Source: Streptomyces cellulosae (GTDB taxonomy: Bacteria; Actinomycetota; Actinomycetes; Streptomycetales; Streptomycetaceae). Taken from it: DNA of 64,000 nt. Every line of letters begins with the position of its first letter. Position 1 is the first letter of the stretch. Below are positions 8,189-17,284 of this stretch, one piece after another. The notes under the pieces were generated by a model. That model saw only the letters and a program-made list of their open reading frames with translations, made no database searches and had not been told where the DNA came from. The stretch spans positions 38,331 to 102,330 of the forward strand of contig BNBH01000024.1 in the NCBI GenBank assembly GCA_014655195.1, read 5' to 3'. The translations under genes were made by a program, and so were the position numbers.

Positions 8189-9682
8189 ATGACCTCCTCT
8201 TCATCCCCTTCCCAGGACACCACGCGCTTCGCGCACAGCCACGCCGAGGGTCTTCGGGCCGATGCCCTGATGGAAGAGGACGTCGCCTGGAGCCTCGAGA
8301 TCGACGGAGAGCGGGACGGCGACCAGTTCGACCGCTCCGAGCGTGCGGCCCTGCGCCGTGTCGCCGGCCTCTCCACCGAGCTCGAGGACGTCACCGAGGT
8401 CGAGTACCGGCAGCTCCGCCTGGAGCGCGTCGTGCTCGTCGGGGTGTGGACCTCGGGCACCGCGCAGGACGCCGAGAACTCCCTCGCGGAGCTCGCCGCC
8501 CTCGCCGAGACGGCGGGCGCCCTCGTCCTCGACGGCGTGATCCAGCGCCGGGACAAGCCGGACGCGGCGACCTACATCGGCTCCGGCAAGGCCGAGGAGC
8601 TGCGCGACATCGTGCTCGAGTCGGGCGCGGACACCGTCATCTGCGACGGTGAGCTCAGCCCGGGCCAGCTCATCCACCTCGAGGACGTCGTCAAGGTCAA
8701 GGTCATCGACCGTACGGCCCTGATCCTCGACATCTTCGCCCAGCACGCCAAGTCCCGAGAGGGCAAGGCGCAGGTCGCGCTCGCGCAGATGCAGTACATG
8801 CTGCCGCGGCTGCGCGGCTGGGGTCAGTCGCTGTCCCGGCAGATGGGCGGCGGCAAGGGCGGCGGCCTCGCCACCCGTGGTCCCGGTGAGACCAAGATCG
8901 AGACGGACCGGCGACGGATCCGCGAGAAGATGGCGAAGATGCGCCGGGAGATCGCGGAGATGAAGACCGGCCGCGAGATCAAGCGTCAGGAGCGCAAGCG
9001 CAACAAGGTGCCGTCCGTCGCCATCGCGGGCTACACCAACGCGGGCAAGTCCTCGCTGCTCAACCGGCTCACCGGCGCGGGCGTGCTGGTGGAGAACGCC
9101 CTGTTCGCCACCCTCGACCCGACGGTGCGCCGGGCCGAGACCCCGAGCGGCCGGCTCTACACGCTGGCCGACACCGTCGGCTTCGTCCGGCACCTGCCGC
9201 ACCACCTGGTCGAGGCGTTCCGCTCCACCATGGAGGAGGTCGGCGATTCCGACCTGATCCTCCACGTGGTGGACGGCTCGCACCCGAACCCGGAGGAGCA
9301 GCTCGCCGCCGTGCGCGAGGTGATCCGGGACGTCGGCGCCACCGGCGTGCCCGAGATCGTCGTGATCAACAAGGCGGACGCGGCGGACCCGCTCACCCTG
9401 CAGCGGCTGCTGCGGGTGGAGCCGCACTCCATCGCCGTCTCGGCCCGCACCGGCCGGGGCATCCCGGAGCTGCTCGCCCTGATCGACAGCGAGCTGCCCC
9501 GCCCGTCGGTGGAGATCGAGGCCCTCGTGCCGTACACCCACGGCAAGCTGGTCGCCCGTGCGCACGACGAGGGCGAGGTGCTCTCCGAGGAGCACACCCC
9601 GGAGGGCACCCTGCTCAAGGTGCGGGTGCACGAGGAGCTGGCGGCGGAGTTCGCGCCGTACGTTCCGACCCCGGCCGGCTGA
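8189..9682 (+). CDS. hflX: GTPase HflX
   Basis: HflX is a ribosome-associated GTPase that splits stalled or hibernating 70S ribosomes. The 497-residue protein has the HflX N-domain (TYIGSGKAEEL, about 130-140; DRTALILDIFAQHA, LPRLRGWGQSLSRQMGGGKG) and an Obg-like G domain with G1 GYTNAGKSSLL at 281-291, G2/G3 TLDPTVRR and DTVGFVRHLPHHLVEAF, and G4 NKAD. The N-terminal 75 residues carry the extra acidic segment seen in Streptomyces homologues. The start ATG is preceded by AAGGAcCCA. It ends 15 bp before a perfect bidirectional terminator shared with the protease gene on the other strand. Confidence 0.96.
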   Translation: MTSSSSPSQDTTRFAHSHAEGLRADALMEEDVAWSLEIDGERDGDQFDRSERAALRRVAGLSTELEDVTEVEYRQLRLERVVLVGVWTSGTAQDAENSLAELAALAETAGALVLDGVIQRRDKPDAATYIGSGKAEELRDIVLESGADTVICDGELSPGQLIHLEDVVKVKVIDRTALILDIFAQHAKSREGKAQVALAQMQYMLPRLRGWGQSLSRQMGGGKGGGLATRGPGETKIETDRRRIREKMAKMRREIAEMKTGREIKRQERKRNKVPSVAIAGYTNAGKSSLLNRLTGAGVLVENALFATLDPTVRRAETPSGRLYTLADTVGFVRHLPHHLVEAFRSTMEEVGDSDLILHVVDGSHPNPEEQLAAVREVIRDVGATGVPEIVVINKADAADPLTLQRLLRVEPHSIAVSARTGRGIPELLALIDSELPRPSVEIEALVPYTHGKLVARAHDEGEVLSEEHTPEGTLLKVRVHEELAAEFAPYVPTPAG

Positions 9683-9696
9683 CCGGACCACGGACA

Positions 9697-9747
9697 ACGA
9701 CGAAGGGCCCGCCCCCTGCCGAGTGCAGGGGGCGGGCCCTTCGTCGT
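9697..9747. terminator. Bidirectional terminator between hflX and the lipoprotein protease
   Basis: A perfect 23-bp inverted repeat (arms 9697-9719 and 9725-9747) closes a 5-nt loop, CGAGT. The stem core is GGGCCCGCCCCCTGC. It lies between the convergent stops at 9682 and 9755. The ends carry GAA/TTC, so each strand gives a short T-containing tail. Confidence 0.93.
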
Positions 9748-9754
9748 GTGCGGC

Positions 9755-10969
9755 TCAGCGGCCGCCGTGGGTCCTGCTCATGTTCTGGTACAGCGCCTCG
9801 GCGTCCGCGCCGAGGCGCGGGCCCGCCAGCCAGGTGTGGTCCAGCGGGCCGATCGAGGTGTTCGACACCAGCACCGTCTCGCCGTTCACCACCCGGAACC
9901 AGCCGCCGCCGGACGAGCCGCCGGTCATGGTGCAGCCGATGCGGTACATGTCCGGCAGGTTCGGGGCGAGCGAGAAGCGGCCCGGGGTGTCCAGGCACTT
10001 GAACATCCGCAGCCCGTTGTACGGCGGCGCCGCCGGGTAGCCCCAGGCGCCCATCGTGCCCGCCTGGGCCGCGTCCGGGTCGGAGAAGTCCACGTCGAGC
10101 GCGGCGCCGACGGTCTCCTCCAGGGACTTCGCGCCCTGCTCCGGCTGCACGTGCAGCACGGCGTAGTCGTACGCCGCCCCGTCGCCGCCGCTCTCCGAAC
10201 CGCCCTGGATCCAGCCGTTCGACGTCGAAGCCCAGTCCACCCACCAGTTGCCGTACGGGGCGATCTCGGCCGGGTTGGCGTCGGTCAGCTCCGCCTCGGA
10301 GCGGCCGTAGTCGTTGTAGGCCGGGACGAAGACGATGTTGCGGTACCAGCCGCCGCTGCTGCCCGCGTGCACGCAGTGCCCTGCGGTCCACACGAGGTTG
10401 GACTTCCCCGGGTGGTTGGCGTCCTTGATCACCGTGCCGGAGCAGACGGCCGAGCCCTCGGGGGTGTCGAAGAAGACCTTCCCGACCGGGGCGGCGTTCT
10501 CGTGGTACGGCGTCTTCTCCGCCTGCGCGGTGACCGGCGCCGGCTCCGGGTCGCTCAGCCCCTGGGCCGCGGAGGCGTCCTTCGTGGTGACCGTCTTCTC
10601 GGCCTCCTCGGCGTCCTGCATCCGCTCGGGCTTCCAGAGGCCCTCGATGACCGGGTTGACGAAGTCCCGCGCCTCGCGCAGCCACTCGTCCTCGTCCCAG
10701 TCCTTCCAGCCGCCGTCCCGCCACTGGTCCACGTCGATGCCGTGGTCCTTCAGCCGGTCGGCGAGGTCGGCCGGGACGCGGACGCCGCCGCCCGCGTCGT
10801 CGCCGGCTCCTGCCCTGCTCGCCGAGGCGTCGGGCCGGTCGGTCGCCTTGTCCTCCGTGGACCCGCCGCAGGCGGTCGCGGTGAGCGCCACCGCGGCGAG
10901 CAGCGCGCTCACGGCGAGGGCGGTCCGCCGTCCGCGCAGGCGCCGGACGGACGTGGAGAGGGAACGCAT
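9755..10969 (-). CDS. Lipoprotein trypsin-like serine protease (copy 1 of tandem pair)
   Basis: The 404-residue protein starts with a basic n-region and a hydrophobic helix ending LTATAC, so Cys34 is the probable lipidated residue and the protease is anchored outside the membrane. After an acidic helical pro-region it has a chymotrypsin-fold domain: His in WTAGHCVHAG, Asp in YDYAVLHV and Ser in TGGSSGGGW (GxSGG, V8/glutamyl-endopeptidase style). Cys pairs VCSGT/GHC and KCLD/GCTM probably form disulfides. The ATG at 10969 opens the signal peptide; longer in-frame starts would add a non-secretory extension. It is a tandem paralogue of the next gene upstream, separated by about 100 bp. Its natural substrate is unknown. 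Confidence 0.88.
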   Translation of the reverse strand: MRSLSTSVRRLRGRRTALAVSALLAAVALTATACGGSTEDKATDRPDASASRAGAGDDAGGGVRVPADLADRLKDHGIDVDQWRDGGWKDWDEDEWLREARDFVNPVIEGLWKPERMQDAEEAEKTVTTKDASAAQGLSDPEPAPVTAQAEKTPYHENAAPVGKVFFDTPEGSAVCSGTVIKDANHPGKSNLVWTAGHCVHAGSSGGWYRNIVFVPAYNDYGRSEAELTDANPAEIAPYGNWWVDWASTSNGWIQGGSESGGDGAAYDYAVLHVQPEQGAKSLEETVGAALDVDFSDPDAAQAGTMGAWGYPAAPPYNGLRMFKCLDTPGRFSLAPNLPDMYRIGCTMTGGSSGGGWFRVVNGETVLVSNTSIGPLDHTWLAGPRLGADAEALYQNMSRTHGGR

Positions 10970-11070
10970 GCTGTGGTGACCCCCGTCACTACTCGGAATT
11001 CGTGTGCCGCTGCTGCGGTGTTCCGTCGTCCGCCCCGGGTGCGCGGCGCCATCCGGGGCGGACGGTCCGC

Positions 11071-12294
11071 TCACTGGCCGGCGAACTTCTCGCTGACCGC
11101 GTCGTAGACGCCCTTGGCCTCCTTGCCGAGCCGCGGCCCGGCCAGCCAGCCGGTCGTCACCGGACCGATGGAGGTGTTGGAGACCAGCGCCGGCTTGCCG
11201 TCCTGGCCGGCCGCGATCCAGCCGCCGCCGGAGGAACCGGCGGTCATGCTGCAGCCGATGCGGTACATCGTCGGGTCGGACGCGCTCAGCGACAGGCGGC
11301 CCGGCTTGTCCACGCAGGAGTACAGCGACTGCCCGTCGTACGGCGGCGCGGCCGGGTAACCGATCGCCTCCACCTCCTCGATCTTCGGCACGGCGGGCGC
11401 GTTGAAGTCGACCGGCATCGCCGCACCGACCGTCTCCTCCAGCGACGTGCCGTCGCCGCCCTTCTCCGGGGTCACATGGATGACGGCGAAGTCGTACGAG
11501 GCGCCGTCACCGCCCGTCGCGCCGCCCTGCTCGATCCACTGGTCCGAGGTCTGCGCCCAGTCGCCCCACCAGACGCCGTACGGAGCGACCTCCTCCTTGG
11601 TGGCCCCGCCGATCTCCTTCGCCGACATGCCCGAGTCGTTGTACGACGGCACGAAGGCGATGTTGCGGTACCAGCCGCCCTTATTGCCCGCGTGCACGCA
11701 GTGGCCCGCCGTCCACACCATGTTGGACTTGCCGGGATTGGCCGGGTCCTCGACCACGGTCGCGGAGCAGACCATCGTGCCCTCGGGGGAGTCGAAGAAG
11801 ACCTTCCCCGCGGTGGGCGCGTTCTCGTGGTACGACGTCGGCACGGCCTTGGCCTGCACCGGGTCCGGCGTGGGGTCGGTCACGCCCTGGTCGCCGGAGA
11901 TGTCGTTCTCGTCGACCTCCGGCTGGTCGGGCTCGTCGGCCTCCCGCATGCGGTCCGGATCCCACAGATCCTCGATGATCGGGTTGACGAAGTCCTGCGC
12001 CTCACGCAGCCACTTGTCCTTGTCCCAGTTCTTCCAGGCGCCGTCCCGCCACTTGTCGAGATCGATCCCGTGCTCCTTGAGCCGGTCCGCGATGTCGTCC
12101 GGGATCTTGAGCTTGCCGTCGTCGGCCCCGGCCGTCGCGGAGGCCTCCGCGCTCGCGTCGGTGTCGCCCGACTCGCACGCGGTGGCGGTCAGGGCGAGCG
12201 CGGACGCGAGGGCAACCGCCGCCAGCACGGGGGAGGTTCTGTGTGACCGCCCCCTGACGCGGCGGGCGGTGGACGACGGCCGTATGGATCGCAT
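11071..12294 (-). CDS. Lipoprotein trypsin-like serine protease (copy 2 of tandem pair)
   Basis: At 407 residues this is the close paralogue of the adjacent protease: a signal peptide with lipobox-like LTATAC (Cys40), an acidic linker, the shared motif PDDIADRLKEHGIDLDKWRDG (in copy 1 PADLADRLKDHGIDVDQWRDG), then His in WTAGHCVHAG, Asp in YDFAVIHV and Ser in TAGSSGGGW. The catalytic triad is complete in both copies, so neither looks decayed. Start ATG at 12294 is chosen because it begins the signal sequence. The pair arose by tandem duplication; this copy is probably promoter-proximal, and no terminator is visible between them. Confidence 0.88.
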   Translation of the reverse strand: MRSIRPSSTARRVRGRSHRTSPVLAAVALASALALTATACESGDTDASAEASATAGADDGKLKIPDDIADRLKEHGIDLDKWRDGAWKNWDKDKWLREAQDFVNPIIEDLWDPDRMREADEPDQPEVDENDISGDQGVTDPTPDPVQAKAVPTSYHENAPTAGKVFFDSPEGTMVCSATVVEDPANPGKSNMVWTAGHCVHAGNKGGWYRNIAFVPSYNDSGMSAKEIGGATKEEVAPYGVWWGDWAQTSDQWIEQGGATGGDGASYDFAVIHVTPEKGGDGTSLEETVGAAMPVDFNAPAVPKIEEVEAIGYPAAPPYDGQSLYSCVDKPGRLSLSASDPTMYRIGCSMTAGSSGGGWIAAGQDGKPALVSNTSIGPVTTGWLAGPRLGKEAKGVYDAVSEKFAGQ

Positions 12295-12659
12295 GATCTG
12301 AACTCCCCCTGGACTGAACGATGGTGGTACGACGCCCGTCGTCACATCCGACCCGGACGAGTCGTTGCGCTGCTCCGACGGCTTGGGACAACGGCACCAC
12401 ACACTAGGCGTTCGCCGTGGGGGACGTCCGACGGAACGGCAACGGTTCGGCTACAAGGCGTCTGACCTGGCCGGTCGGGTGCGGATCTCGTGGAGCGGGG
12501 GCGTGGGGCGTGGTAGCGGCGGAGGTCCTTTCGCGCGCCGCGCGCGGGGGTGTTGCTCCGGGCGCCGGGCCGCGCTTCGGGCGCGGGGCGCCGGCCGCCT
12601 CCGCGGCTCTCCGTGTGCGCGCACGTTTGTCGGTGGGGGGCCGTAGGGTTGGTCGGGCT
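12295..12659. other. Divergent promoter region, protease / helicase
   Basis: This 365-bp gap separates divergent genes and must hold both promoters. On the plus strand TTGGGA at about 12384 is followed after 16 bp by TAGGCG, a possible but weak housekeeping promoter. No operator or stable hairpin stands out. Confidence 0.35.
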
Positions 12660-14630
12660 ATGACTCAGCCCTCACTCCCCGAACTCCTGCATGCCGCCGT
12701 CACCGCTGTCGGCGGCACGGAGCGCCCCGGTCAGGTGGCCATGGCCGAAGCCGTCGCCGAGGCGGTCGACGACGGCGCCCATCTGCTCGTCCAGGCCGGC
12801 ACCGGCACCGGTAAGTCCCTGGGCTATCTGGTGCCCGCGCTCGCGCACGGGGAGCGGGTCGTCGTGGCGACGGCGACCCTGGCGCTCCAGCGGCAGCTCG
12901 TGGAGCGGGACCTGCCGCGCACGGTGGAGGCGCTGCATCCGCTGCTGCGCCGCCGCCCGGAGTTCGCGATGCTCAAGGGCCGGTCGAACTACCTGTGCCT
13001 GCACCGGCTGCACGAGGGCGTCCCGCAGGACGAGGAGGAGGGCCTCTTCGACCAGTTCGAGGCGGCCGCGCCCACCAGCAAGCTGGGCCAGGACCTGCTG
13101 CGGCTGCGCGACTGGTCGGACGAGACGGAGACCGGCGACCGCGACGACCTCACGCCCGGCGTGTCCGACCGGGCCTGGTCGCAGGTGTCGGTGTCCTCGC
13201 GGGAGTGCCTGGGCGCCACCAAATGCGCGTACGGCGCGGAGTGCTTCGCCGAGGCGGCGCGTGAGCGCGCCAAGCTGGCCGAGGTGATCGTCACCAACCA
13301 CGCGCTGCTCGCGATCGACGCCATCGAGGGCGCCCCGGTGCTGCCGCAGCACGAGGTGCTGATCGTGGACGAGGCGCACGAGCTGGTGTCCCGGGTGACC
13401 GGGGTGGCCACCGGCGAGCTCACCCCGGGCCAGGTGAACCGGGCGGTGCGGCGCGCGGCGAAGCTGGTGAACGAGAAGGCGGCCGACCAGCTGCAGACGG
13501 CCGCCGAGGGCTTCGAGCGGCTGATGGAGCTGGCGCTGCCCGGCCGGCTGGAGGAGATCCCGGAGGACCTCGGGTACGCGCTGATGGCGCTGCGCGACGC
13601 GTGCCGCACGGTGATCTCCGCGATCGGCTCCACCCGCGACAAGTCGGTCCAGGACGAGGACGCGGTCCGCAAGCAGGCGCTGGCCTCCGTGGAGAGCGTC
13701 CACGACGTGGCGGAGCGGATCACCAACGGTTCCGAGTGGGACGTCGTCTGGTACGAGCGGCACGACCGCTTCGGTGCCTCGCTGCGGGTCGCGCCCATGT
13801 CGGTCTCGGGGCTGCTGCGGGAGAAGCTGTTCACCGACCGCTCGGTCGTGCTGACGTCCGCCACGCTGAAGCTGGGCGGCGACTTCAACGGCGTGGGGGC
13901 GTCGCTGGGGCTCGGCCCCGAGGGCGCGGAGGGGGACGACCTCCCGCAGTGGAAGGGCGTGGACGTCGGCTCGCCGTTCGACTACCCCCGGCAGGGCATC
14001 CTGTACGTCGCCAAGCACCTGGCCCGCCCGGCCCGGGACGGTGACCGCAAGGACATGCTCGACGAGCTCACGGAGCTGATCCAGGCGGCCGGGGGCCGCA
14101 CGCTGGGGCTGTTCTCGTCGATGCGGGCGGCGCAGCTCGCGGCGGAGGAGCTGCGCTCGCGGATCCCGGAGTACCCGATCCTCCTCCAGGGCGAGGAGAC
14201 GCTCGGCGAGCTGATCAAGAACTTCGCGGCGGACCCGCGGACGTGCCTCTTCGGCACGCTGTCCCTGTGGCAGGGCGTGGACGTCCCCGGGCCCAGCTGC
14301 CAGCTGGTGGTCATGGACAAGATCCCGTTCCCGCGCCCCGACGACCCCCTGATGAGCGCCCGCCAGAAGGCCGTGGAGGAGGCCGGCGGCAACGGCTTCA
14401 TGGCGGTAGCGGCGACGCACGCGGCTCTGCTGATGGCCCAGGGAGCGGGCCGCCTGGTCCGTGCCTCGGGCGACCGGGGAGTGGTGGCGGTCCTGGATCC
14501 CCGCCTGGCGACGGCACGCTACGGCAGCTACTTGAAGGCATCGATGCCGGACTTCTGGTACACGACGGATCGAAATCAGGTGCGCAAGTCCCTTGCGGCG
14601 ATCGACGCGGCGGCCAAGCAGGCGGAGTAG
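12660..14630 (+). CDS. ATP-dependent DNA helicase, DinG/XPD family with Fe-S cluster motif
   Basis: The 656-residue superfamily 2 helicase has Walker A AGTGTGKS at 46-53, a DEAH box at 237-240 (LIVDEAHEL), and C-terminal motifs including LFGTLSLWQGVDVPG and QGAGRLVRASGDRG. Four cysteines between motifs Ia and II (C113, C183, C189, C195, the last three in REC, TKC and AEC) match the Fe-S cluster of XPD/DinG enzymes, which unwind 5'-3' and act on R-loops and G-quadruplexes. No N-terminal exonuclease domain is present. The ATG at 12660 fits the family start PSLPELLHAAV although the ribosome site is weak. It lies close to lexA, but no SOS box is seen upstream. Confidence 0.92.
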   Translation: MTQPSLPELLHAAVTAVGGTERPGQVAMAEAVAEAVDDGAHLLVQAGTGTGKSLGYLVPALAHGERVVVATATLALQRQLVERDLPRTVEALHPLLRRRPEFAMLKGRSNYLCLHRLHEGVPQDEEEGLFDQFEAAAPTSKLGQDLLRLRDWSDETETGDRDDLTPGVSDRAWSQVSVSSRECLGATKCAYGAECFAEAARERAKLAEVIVTNHALLAIDAIEGAPVLPQHEVLIVDEAHELVSRVTGVATGELTPGQVNRAVRRAAKLVNEKAADQLQTAAEGFERLMELALPGRLEEIPEDLGYALMALRDACRTVISAIGSTRDKSVQDEDAVRKQALASVESVHDVAERITNGSEWDVVWYERHDRFGASLRVAPMSVSGLLREKLFTDRSVVLTSATLKLGGDFNGVGASLGLGPEGAEGDDLPQWKGVDVGSPFDYPRQGILYVAKHLARPARDGDRKDMLDELTELIQAAGGRTLGLFSSMRAAQLAAEELRSRIPEYPILLQGEETLGELIKNFAADPRTCLFGTLSLWQGVDVPGPSCQLVVMDKIPFPRPDDPLMSARQKAVEEAGGNGFMAVAATHAALLMAQGAGRLVRASGDRGVVAVLDPRLATARYGSYLKASMPDFWYTTDRNQVRKSLAAIDAAAKQAE

Positions 14631-15126
14631 GGGCGGGCCTGAAGCCCCGGCGCCCCTTTGGGTGGGCGCAGGGGCCGCGCGGCCCCTGGAGGGCGGAGGA
14701 ACGGCCCTGGAAGACCGGGGTGGGTCCCTTCCTCCGGCACCGGGCCGGGCCCGCAGCCGGCCGGGCGTCGGGGTGCCGGCTGCCGCAGGGGCTCGCTTCG
14801 CTCGCACGGCGGGAACAGACATCAAACGGACGTTCGCCCCTGCGGAGCGGTACGGCGCCGTGCAGCCCGAGCTGCCCGCAGCAGCCCGCACGGGAACGGC
14901 GTCCGCCCAGTGCTGGGAGGGGCCCCTGGTCGGCAGTCGGATCCCCGGGACCAGGCCGTCGCGTCGTCGCGTGTGGGTGCGATTCAGCGGCCCCCGGCCG
15001 GCGGTGGCAGGAGTTGTCATGGGTGCGCGCCCCCACGGGGCGCCGTGCGTCGCGCTCGGGGCGTGTGCGGCAGGACCGCGCTGCAAGGGTCTTGGGGCGC
15101 CCCCCAAGGCGTCCGGAAGACACACA
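14631..15126. other. Gene-free spacer between helicase and lexA
   Basis: The spacer between the convergent helicase and lexA genes (577 bp in all) shows no supported gene. The first part contains short GC-rich complementary stretches (GCCCCGGCGCCCC, GGGGCCGCGCGGCCCC near 14683) that could help terminate the helicase transcript. The middle looks like neutral sequence with no repeat that I can see. Confidence 0.4.
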
Positions 15127-15160
15127 GGACCCCGGAACCGGCGCAGAGGTTCCGGGGTCC
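15127..15160 (-). terminator. lexA terminator
   Basis: GGACCCCGGAACC (15127-15139) and GGTTCCGGGGTCC (15148-15160) form a perfect 13-bp stem with an 8-nt loop, 48 bp after the lexA stop on the minus strand. Confidence 0.85.
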
Positions 15161-15207
15161 GGACAGGGGGCGGGGTGGGCCGGGAGCGACCCGGCGTCCC
15201 GTCGGGG

Positions 15208-15987
15208 TCAGACGCGGCGGAGGACGGCCACCACCTTGCCGAGGATCGTCGCGTCGTCACCGGGGATCGGCTCGTAGGCCGCGTTGTGCGGGAGCAGCCA
15301 CACATGGCCGTCCTCCCGCTTGAACCGCTTGACGGTCGCCTCGCCGTCGAGCATGGCCGCCACGATGTCGCCGTTCTCGGCGACCGGCTGGCGGCGGACC
15401 GTGACCCAGTCGCCGTCGCAGATCGCGGCCTCGATCATGGAGTCACCCACGACCTTCAGCACGAACAGCTCACCGTCGCCGACGAGCTGCCGGGGCAGCG
15501 GGAAGACGTCCTCGACGGACTCCTCCGCGAGGATCGGGCCACCGGCGGCGATCCGGCCGACCAGCGGCACGTACGACGCGGCGGGCTTGCCGGCGGTGTC
15601 CGTCGGCTGCACCGACGCGGCCTGGTCGGAACCCCGCACCTCGTACGCGCGCGGACGGTGCGGGTCACGGCGCAGGAAGCCCTTGCGCTCCAGCGCCATG
15701 AGCTGGTGCGCGACGGAGGAGGTGCTGGAGAGCCCGACCGCCTGGCCGATCTCCCGCATCGACGGCGGGTATCCGCGCCGCTGCACCGAGTCCCTGATGA
15801 CTTCGATGACCCGGCGCTGGCGGTCGGTGAGTCCGGAGCTGTCCGCCCGGATGCCGGGAGGTCGGCCCGGCAGGGAGCGCTTGTGCGCCTCGGGATTCGT
15901 GGCTTCGTTCATCGCATGCACCGGCTCGATGCGGCCCTGGGAGCGGTCCTGGGCAGTGATGGCGGCACTGTCTGCGGTGGTGGTCAC
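15208..15987 (-). CDS. lexA: SOS repressor LexA
   Basis: LexA represses DNA-damage genes and cleaves itself when RecA forms filaments. The 259-residue protein has an N-terminal winged helix-turn-helix (GYPPSMREIGQAVGLSSTSS, 72-91), the cleavage bond Ala148-Gly149 in GRIAAGG, and the Ser/Lys dyad S183 (VVGDSMIEAA) and K220 (EATVKRFKRE). Everything needed for autocleavage is present. I choose the GTG at 15987, preceded by GAGAGGGG 6 nt upstream; it gives the extended N-tail usual in Streptomyces. Upstream in-frame codons run through the SOS box and are not translated. An SOS box 60 bp upstream indicates autorepression. Confidence 0.96.
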   Translation of the reverse strand: MTTTADSAAITAQDRSQGRIEPVHAMNEATNPEAHKRSLPGRPPGIRADSSGLTDRQRRVIEVIRDSVQRRGYPPSMREIGQAVGLSSTSSVAHQLMALERKGFLRRDPHRPRAYEVRGSDQAASVQPTDTAGKPAASYVPLVGRIAAGGPILAEESVEDVFPLPRQLVGDGELFVLKVVGDSMIEAAICDGDWVTVRRQPVAENGDIVAAMLDGEATVKRFKREDGHVWLLPHNAAYEPIPGDDATILGKVVAVLRRV

Positions 15988-16046
15988 GTCGGCCCCTCTC
16001 GATGGTCTCCCTGCAGCACAACGGTAGATGCTTTCGAAAGGTTGCG

Positions 16047-16062
16047 CCAAACACACGTTCGA
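16047..16062 (-). promoter_or_regulatory. LexA binding site (SOS box) of lexA
   Basis: Read on the minus strand the site is TCGAACGTGTGTTTGG. The left half TCGAAC and the GAAC-N4-GTT spacing match the actinobacterial/Bacillus-type SOS box; the right half is GTTTGG instead of GTTCGA. Its position 60-75 bp upstream of the GTG fits autoregulation. Confidence 0.8.
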
Positions 16063-16410
16063 GTGAAAAATCGCGAATTGCGGCTCGCGTTCTTTCGCGG
16101 AGGTGTATTGGTCGCCGCACTTCCTGCCGGACAAACGGGCCATTTGTTGTACTCTTCACCGCCGAGGTCTCCGCCGGGGCGGCGGCCTCGCGGCGCGCGG
16201 ACTCAGTCTGCCATCGTGGGCCCCCGCGCGCGTGAAGCGGCCCCGCTCTCTCCCGGAGCGGCACGCCCCCTCCCCGTCTCCGGCACGCCTTTTCCTCAAC
16301 GGGATCGGGCCTCCGTGCCCGGGACGAGCCCGGGCGCGGGCAGGCTTCCAGGGCCGGATTCCCCTTTCGGCGCGCGACACGCGTATCACTCTCGATGTAT
16401 GCACCAATCC

Positions 16411-16423
16411 CCACATCTAGTGG
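16411..16423 (+). promoter_or_regulatory. NrdR-box-like palindrome upstream of nrdR
   Basis: CCACATCTAGTGG has perfect CCAC/GTGG arms around ATCTA and resembles the NrdR box core (aCaCwAtATaTwGtGt). NrdR boxes usually come in pairs; a partner about 31 bp upstream would fall in ACACGCGTATCACT (16377-16390), which fits poorly. The site lies about 140 bp upstream of nrdR. The rest of the 574-bp gap 15988-16561 shows, besides this and the SOS box, a TATGCT hexamer at 16487 that could be a -10. Confidence 0.6.
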
Positions 16424-16561
16424 TTGGATTGCAACAGCAGCCCAGAAGTTGTGGTCCCCCCGGTCTCCGAGGGCTCCGCGATCGCCTATGCTGGTGCTGC
16501 TTCGTGAGGCCCTTGAGGCCTGGCGAGGCCGTTGAGTCTGCTGTGAGGAGGGTTGGGATCC

Positions 16562-17119
16562 ATGCACTGCCCCTTCTGCAGGCACCCCGACAGCCGCGTC
16601 GTCGACAGCCGTACGACCGACGACGGCACGTCGATCCGCAGGCGCCGCCAGTGCCCGGACTGCTCCCGTCGTTTCACGACCGTGGAGACGTGTTCGCTCA
16701 TGGTGGTCAAGCGGTCGGGAGTCACCGAGCCGTTCAGCCGCACCAAGATCATCAACGGTGTGCGCAAGGCGTGCCAGGGACGGCCCGTCACCGAGGATGC
16801 CCTCGCCCAGCTCGGCCAGCGGGTCGAGGAAGCGGTGCGGGCCACCGGAAGCGCCGAGCTGACCACCCACGACGTGGGGCTGGCCATACTCGGCCCGTTG
16901 CAGGAACTCGACCTCGTCGCCTACCTGCGGTTCGCGTCCGTGTACCGGGCGTTCGACTCGCTGGAGGACTTCGAGGCCGCGATCGCGGAACTCCGGCGGG
17001 CGGAACGGCCCGCCGAGGGCGACGGGGGCGGCGACGGGGCCGCCCCGGGGAGCCAGGAAGACGACAGCGGGCAGGAGGGGACCACGCAGGTCCCCGCGCC
17101 CGCTCCCGCCGCCGGCTGA
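16562..17119 (+). CDS. nrdR: Transcriptional repressor NrdR
   Basis: NrdR senses ATP/dATP and represses ribonucleotide reductase genes. The N-terminal zinc ribbon has CPFC (C3, C6) and CPDC (C31, C34); the ATP-cone follows at about 46-136 with VVKRSGVTEPFSRTKI. The 185-residue protein is longer than typical NrdR (about 150) because of a low-complexity Gly/Ala/Glu-rich tail after residue 140, common in Streptomyces. I prefer the ATG at 16562 with GAGGAGGG upstream to one three codons earlier. It is followed after 165 bp by nrdJ, the expected nrdR-nrdJ operon. Confidence 0.97.
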   Translation: MHCPFCRHPDSRVVDSRTTDDGTSIRRRRQCPDCSRRFTTVETCSLMVVKRSGVTEPFSRTKIINGVRKACQGRPVTEDALAQLGQRVEEAVRATGSAELTTHDVGLAILGPLQELDLVAYLRFASVYRAFDSLEDFEAAIAELRRAERPAEGDGGGDGAAPGSQEDDSGQEGTTQVPAPAPAAG

Positions 17120-17284
17120 GCGGCGGTCCGGCCCCGGACGCGAGGGTCCGGGGACCGGTTCGGCCGGCGGCGGAGAAGACCTGTTGCGGGCAGGCGAGTG
17201 GGTGCCCGCAGCATCAGACAGAACACCGTGCCACGGGAACATCGGGGCACTTCAGGGCGTTTTCGCCCGTATCAGGGAGGCGGC

